Source: Sphingomonas sp. (GTDB lineage Bacteria; Pseudomonadota; Alphaproteobacteria; Sphingomonadales; Sphingomonadaceae). Taken from it: 10,011 nt of DNA. Positions 7,108 through 10,011 of this stretch are shown here, piece by piece. Location: the NCBI GenBank assembly GCA_013822915.1, contig PNLG01000122.1, positions 1 to 10,011 on the forward strand. Reading direction: 5' to 3'. The translations under genes and the position numbers were made by a program. How positions within the stretch are numbered: the stretch's first letter is position 1; every line of letters begins with the position of its first letter. The notes under the pieces were generated by a model. It was not told the origin of the DNA. It was given only the letters and a program-made list of their open reading frames with translations, and searched no databases.

Positions 7108-7220
7108 ACGGATTACATCCTGTTACCATTATTTGCTGGTCGATCTTTTAATAATTTGGTTTCATTCCTCGCATAGGTTTGCGCTCGGCTTGACAGGCCC
7201 GCAAGCGAGGGGGGAACGCG
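7108..7220 (+). promoter_or_regulatory. AT-rich gap, likely promoter region of the DUF1800/DUF1501 operon
   Basis: These 113 bases separate the receptor stop from the DUF1800 start. The part at 7127-7165 is strikingly AT-rich for this genome (ATTATTTG, TTTTAATAATTTGG) and is the likely promoter, but no well-spaced -35/-10 pair could be assigned. No convincing terminator for the receptor gene was found here. Confidence 0.4.
7167..7210 (+). promoter_or_regulatory. Leader hairpin that includes part of the ribosome-binding site
   Basis: CCTCGC (7167-7172) pairs with GCGAGG (7205-7210), and TTGCG (7179-7183) pairs with CGCAA (7200-7204). Together they make 11 base pairs with a six-base bulge on the left and a 16-base loop. 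The right arm runs into the purine-rich ribosome-binding site (AGGGGGGAA, 7208-7216) of the DUF1800 gene, so folding could reduce translation. Confidence 0.35.
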
Positions 7221-8975
7221 ATGACCGACCAGCATGATGCACCCGCACGCCTGAACGACCTGCCGATCGACGTTGTCGATGAAGGCGCCGCTCGTCCAAC
7301 CGCTATGTCAGGCGCATCCGCGCTCGCATTGGCGGCGGCGAGCACGCTGGCAGCGTGCAGCGGCAGCACCAGCGGCAGCAGCACGCCGATTGCGGGAGGC
7401 TCTGGGCCAACGCCTGCCCCCGCCCCCACACCAACGCCCACGCCGACCCCGGCCCCGGTCAGCGCGGTGCAAGCGAGCCGGTTCCTTCAGCAAACCACCT
7501 TTGGCGCGACGCGCGCCGACATCACGCAGGTGCAATCGCTAGGGTTTGACGGCTGGATCACCGATCAGATGAGCCGACCCCGCACCAGCCATTGGGACTG
7601 GCTGGTCAGCAATGGCTTTGCCGTGTCGGGGAACGTCAATAACAATAATGGTTTCGACAATACCGTATGGCGTCAGATCATCAGCGAACCCGGCCAGTTA
7701 CGTCAGCGGGTCGGCATGGCGCTGTCCGAAATGCTGGTAGTCAGCATCAACGGGTTGAACGTATCGTGGCGGCAATTCACGGCGGCTGCCTGGCTCGACA
7801 TCCTGCTCGACAATGCGTTTGGCAATTTCCGCACGCTGATGGAGCGCATCACCTTCAATCCGGGCATGGCGTCGTTCCTGACCTTTTTGAACAACCGCCG
7901 CGCCAACCCGGCGACGGGGTCGATGCCCGACGAAAATTACGCGCGCGAGCTGATGCAGCTATTCACCATCGGCCTCAACCGGTTGAACATGGACGGCACG
8001 GTGCAACTCGCAGGCGGGCAGCCGATCGACACATACACGCCGCAGGACGTGTCGCAACTGGCGCGGGTGTTTACCGGCCTGTCGCTCGATTCGAACGATA
8101 ACAGCACGCCGGACCGTTATCGCCGCGCGCTCATCGTCAATGCGTCAAATCATGAAAGCGGCGCATCGAGCTTTTTGGGTGCGACCGTGCCAGCGGGCAC
8201 CGATGGCGTCGCCGCCGTCGGCATTGCGTTGGACACGATCTTTGCCCACCCCAACGTCCCGCCCTTTGTTTCGCGCCAGTTGATTCAGCGGCTGGTGACG
8301 AGCAACCCGACCCCGGCCTATGTCGGCCGGATCGCGGCGATTTTTGCCAATAACGGCGCGGGGGTTCGCGGCGATCTGCGCGCGGTAGTGCGCGCGATCC
8401 TGCTCGATCCCGAAGCGCGCGCCGACACGGCGATCGGCGGCAACGCATCGGGCAAGCTGCGCGAGCCGGTGGTGCGGCTGGCCAATTGGGCACGCGCTTT
8501 TGGCGCGACATCGACCGGCGGATTGTGGCCAATCGGCGACACCTCCAGCTCGACCAACCGGCTGGCGCAATCGTTCGGCCGTGCGCCGTCGGTGTTCAAC
8601 TTTTTCCGCCCCGGCTACACCCCGCCCAACACCGCAATCGCGAATGCGTCGCTGGTCGCGCCAGAGTTTCAGATTACCAACGAACCCTCGGTCGTTGCGT
8701 ATGTCAATTATATGCAAGGCGTGATCCAGAACGGGATCGGTAATGACGTGCGCGCTGATTACGCGCCGCTCATCGCAATCGCAGCCGATAGCGGCGCGCT
8801 GGTCGATGAGATCAACCTGCTGCTCGCCGCCGGACAATTGAGCGCCGCCACCGTCGCCGCCATTCGCGCCGCCGTGGACAGTATTTCGGCCACGACCACC
8901 ACCGGGCCGACCAACCGGGTTTACACCGCCATCCTGCTGACGATGGCGTCACCCGAATACATCACTCAGCGCTGA
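7221..8975 (+). CDS. DUF1800-domain exported protein, probable lipoprotein
   Basis: This is a 584-residue protein. ATG 7221 is supported by the purine-rich AGGGGGGAA ending 4 bases upstream. The N-terminus is polar and acidic for ~28 residues, then hydrophobic (ASALALAAASTLAAC), ending in a lipobox LAAC with Cys46. A Ser/Gly stretch and a Pro/Thr-rich linker (PTPAPAPTPTPTPTPAP, 63-79) follow, then the DUF1800 domain from ~81 to the end. Family hallmarks are ASRFLQQTTFGATRADI (85-101), DENYARELMQLFTIGLN (237-253), DVSQLARVFTGL (276-287), HPNVPPFVSRQLIQRLV (343-359) and RAVVRAILLDPEAR (387-400). The domain looks complete. DUF1800 proteins are widespread, usually exported, and almost always sit next to a DUF1501 gene, as here; their biochemical activity is not established. 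The gap to the DUF1501 gene is 16 bases, so the two are very likely co-transcribed. Confidence 0.92.
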   Translation: MTDQHDAPARLNDLPIDVVDEGAARPTAMSGASALALAAASTLAACSGSTSGSSTPIAGGSGPTPAPAPTPTPTPTPAPVSAVQASRFLQQTTFGATRADITQVQSLGFDGWITDQMSRPRTSHWDWLVSNGFAVSGNVNNNNGFDNTVWRQIISEPGQLRQRVGMALSEMLVVSINGLNVSWRQFTAAAWLDILLDNAFGNFRTLMERITFNPGMASFLTFLNNRRANPATGSMPDENYARELMQLFTIGLNRLNMDGTVQLAGGQPIDTYTPQDVSQLARVFTGLSLDSNDNSTPDRYRRALIVNASNHESGASSFLGATVPAGTDGVAAVGIALDTIFAHPNVPPFVSRQLIQRLVTSNPTPAYVGRIAAIFANNGAGVRGDLRAVVRAILLDPEARADTAIGGNASGKLREPVVRLANWARAFGATSTGGLWPIGDTSSSTNRLAQSFGRAPSVFNFFRPGYTPPNTAIANASLVAPEFQITNEPSVVAYVNYMQGVIQNGIGNDVRADYAPLIAIAADSGALVDEINLLLAAGQLSAATVAAIRAAVDSISATTTTGPTNRVYTAILLTMASPEYITQR

Positions 8976-8991
8976 GCAAGGGGACGGTTTC

Positions 8992-10011
8992 ATGTTCACA
9001 TCCGATCAATCGCGCCGCGCCTTTTTGAAACGATCCGCAGCGCTCGGCCTCGTCGGCGGTGCGGCCCCCTTTGTCACCAATCTCGCCGCGATTGGCGAGG
9101 CGGCGGCCGCGACCGCTAGCGATTATCGCGCGCTGGTGTGCGTGTTCCTGTTCGGCGGCAATGATTATGCCAACACGCTCACCCCCTATGACCAGCCAAG
9201 CTATAACCAATATGCAGCGGCACGGCAGAATTTGGCGCACCCGCGCGATACGCTGGCGGCAACCTTGCTGAACCCGGCAACCGGGCTTCCCGGCGGGCGG
9301 CAATATGCGCTTGGACCAACCATGGCGCCGCTGATCCCGATTTTCGACGCCGGGCGCATGGCGGTGGTGCTGAATGTCGGCACGCTGGTCCAACCGACGA
9401 CCAAGGCACAGTATACCGCCAATTCGGTCCGCCTCCCGCCCAAGTTGTTCAGCCATAATGACCAGCAAAGCTATTGGCAAGCCAGCAACCCGGAAGGGGC
9501 GACATCGGGCTGGGGTGGTCGAATTGGCGACTTGTTCCAGAGCGGCAACGGCACAGCGACGCTGACCTGCATTAACGCGGCCGGCAATGCCGTGTTCCTC
9601 AGCGGTCGATCGGCGATTCAGTATTCGATCGGCACGGGCGGCCCGATTGCGCTGCTCAACAACAGCTCAACACTGTTCGGATCGACGGCGGCGGCGAGCA
9701 CACTGCGCAGCCTGATGACGGGCACCAACGCCAATTTGCTGGCCAATGAACATGGCACGATCAGCCGCCGCGCGCTTGACACCTTTGCGCAGGTCAACAC
9801 GGCGCTGGCGAGCGCGCCGGTGGGCAATTTTCCGCTCTTTCCAAGCGGGAACAACCTCGCCGCGCAATTACAGATCGTCGCGCGAATGATTTCCGTCAGC
9901 CAGGAACTCGGCGCACGGCGGCAAGTGTTTTTCGTGTCGCAGGGTGGGTTCGACCTGCACGACAATCTGCTTGCCCAACAGCCGGGGTTGCTGGCGACGG
10001 TATCAAACGCG
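8992..10011 (+). CDS. DUF1501-domain protein with Tat signal (3' end beyond window)
   Basis: The frame is open from ATG 8992 to the last base, giving 340 residues, with AAGGGGA 8 bases or so upstream of the start. Residues 7-13, SRRAFLK, are a perfect twin-arginine (Tat) motif, followed by a weakly hydrophobic stretch and a likely cleavage near residue 40 (GEAAAA/TAS). The mature part shows the DUF1501 pattern: LVCVFLFGGNDYANTLTP (48-65), LFSHNDQQSYWQ (152-163), GWGGRIGD (173-180), and RQVFFVSQGGFDLHDN (310-325). DUF1501 belongs to the alkaline phosphatase/sulfatase-like fold, and the conserved Asp/His positions (such as N58-D59 and D321/H323) suggest a metal site, though the substrate is unknown. 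Tat export implies folding, and perhaps cofactor loading, in the cytoplasm. Relatives are generally over 400 residues, so the C-terminal part is missing here because the window ends. Confidence 0.93.
   Translation, partial: MFTSDQSRRAFLKRSAALGLVGGAAPFVTNLAAIGEAAAATASDYRALVCVFLFGGNDYANTLTPYDQPSYNQYAAARQNLAHPRDTLAATLLNPATGLPGGRQYALGPTMAPLIPIFDAGRMAVVLNVGTLVQPTTKAQYTANSVRLPPKLFSHNDQQSYWQASNPEGATSGWGGRIGDLFQSGNGTATLTCINAAGNAVFLSGRSAIQYSIGTGGPIALLNNSSTLFGSTAAASTLRSLMTGTNANLLANEHGTISRRALDTFAQVNTALASAPVGNFPLFPSGNNLAAQLQIVARMISVSQELGARRQVFFVSQGGFDLHDNLLAQQPGLLATVSNA

Noticed and set aside
7190..7195. TTGACA as a -35 box for the DUF1800 gene
   Set aside because: It is only 26 bases before the start codon, so a -10 at normal distance would fall in the ribosome-binding site; it also lies in the hairpin loop.
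7407..7461. Repetitive DNA at the Pro/Thr linker
   Set aside because: It is a low-complexity coding stretch for an interdomain linker, not a CRISPR array or mobile repeat.

Overview
The window looks like chromosomal DNA from a high-GC alphaproteobacterium, most likely one of the Sphingomonadales. This rests on the base composition (for example 45 of 60 bases G/C at 5221-5280) and on the gene types: an exported propeller-amidohydrolase, a TonB-dependent receptor, an AIM24-family protein and a DUF1800/DUF1501 pair. The assignment comes from recognising protein families, not from a marker gene. No rRNA, tRNA, CRISPR array, transposase or integrase was seen, and no stretch over 300 bases lacks a gene.

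Layout: (1) 1-2856 (+) is the 3' part of a large TolB/PD40 beta-propeller plus amidohydrolase gene, followed by a G/C hairpin. (2) 2964-4218 holds a small divergent pair of clearly lower GC: a SnoaL/NTF2-like protein (-) and a TetR-family regulator (+). Two copies of an ACCGACT-N3-AGTCGGT palindrome lie between them, and the arrangement looks like a self-contained ligand-responsive module inserted between resident genes. (3) 4174-5010 (-) is an AIM24/TIGR00266-family gene whose 3' end overlaps the 3' end of the tetR-like gene by 45 bp. (4) 5113-7107 (+) is a TonB-dependent receptor divergent from AIM24, with a short perfect inverted repeat in the shared upstream region. (5) 7221-8975 and 8992 to the window end (+) form an apparent two-gene operon. 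It encodes a DUF1800 protein with a lipobox and a Pro/Thr linker, and a DUF1501 protein with a textbook Tat signal. Both would act outside the cytoplasm.

The two best targets for follow-up are the TetR/SnoaL module with its tandem operators and the exported DUF1800/DUF1501 pair. Both families of the pair are named but poorly understood biochemically. Nothing here clearly matches a wholly new defence or mobile system.
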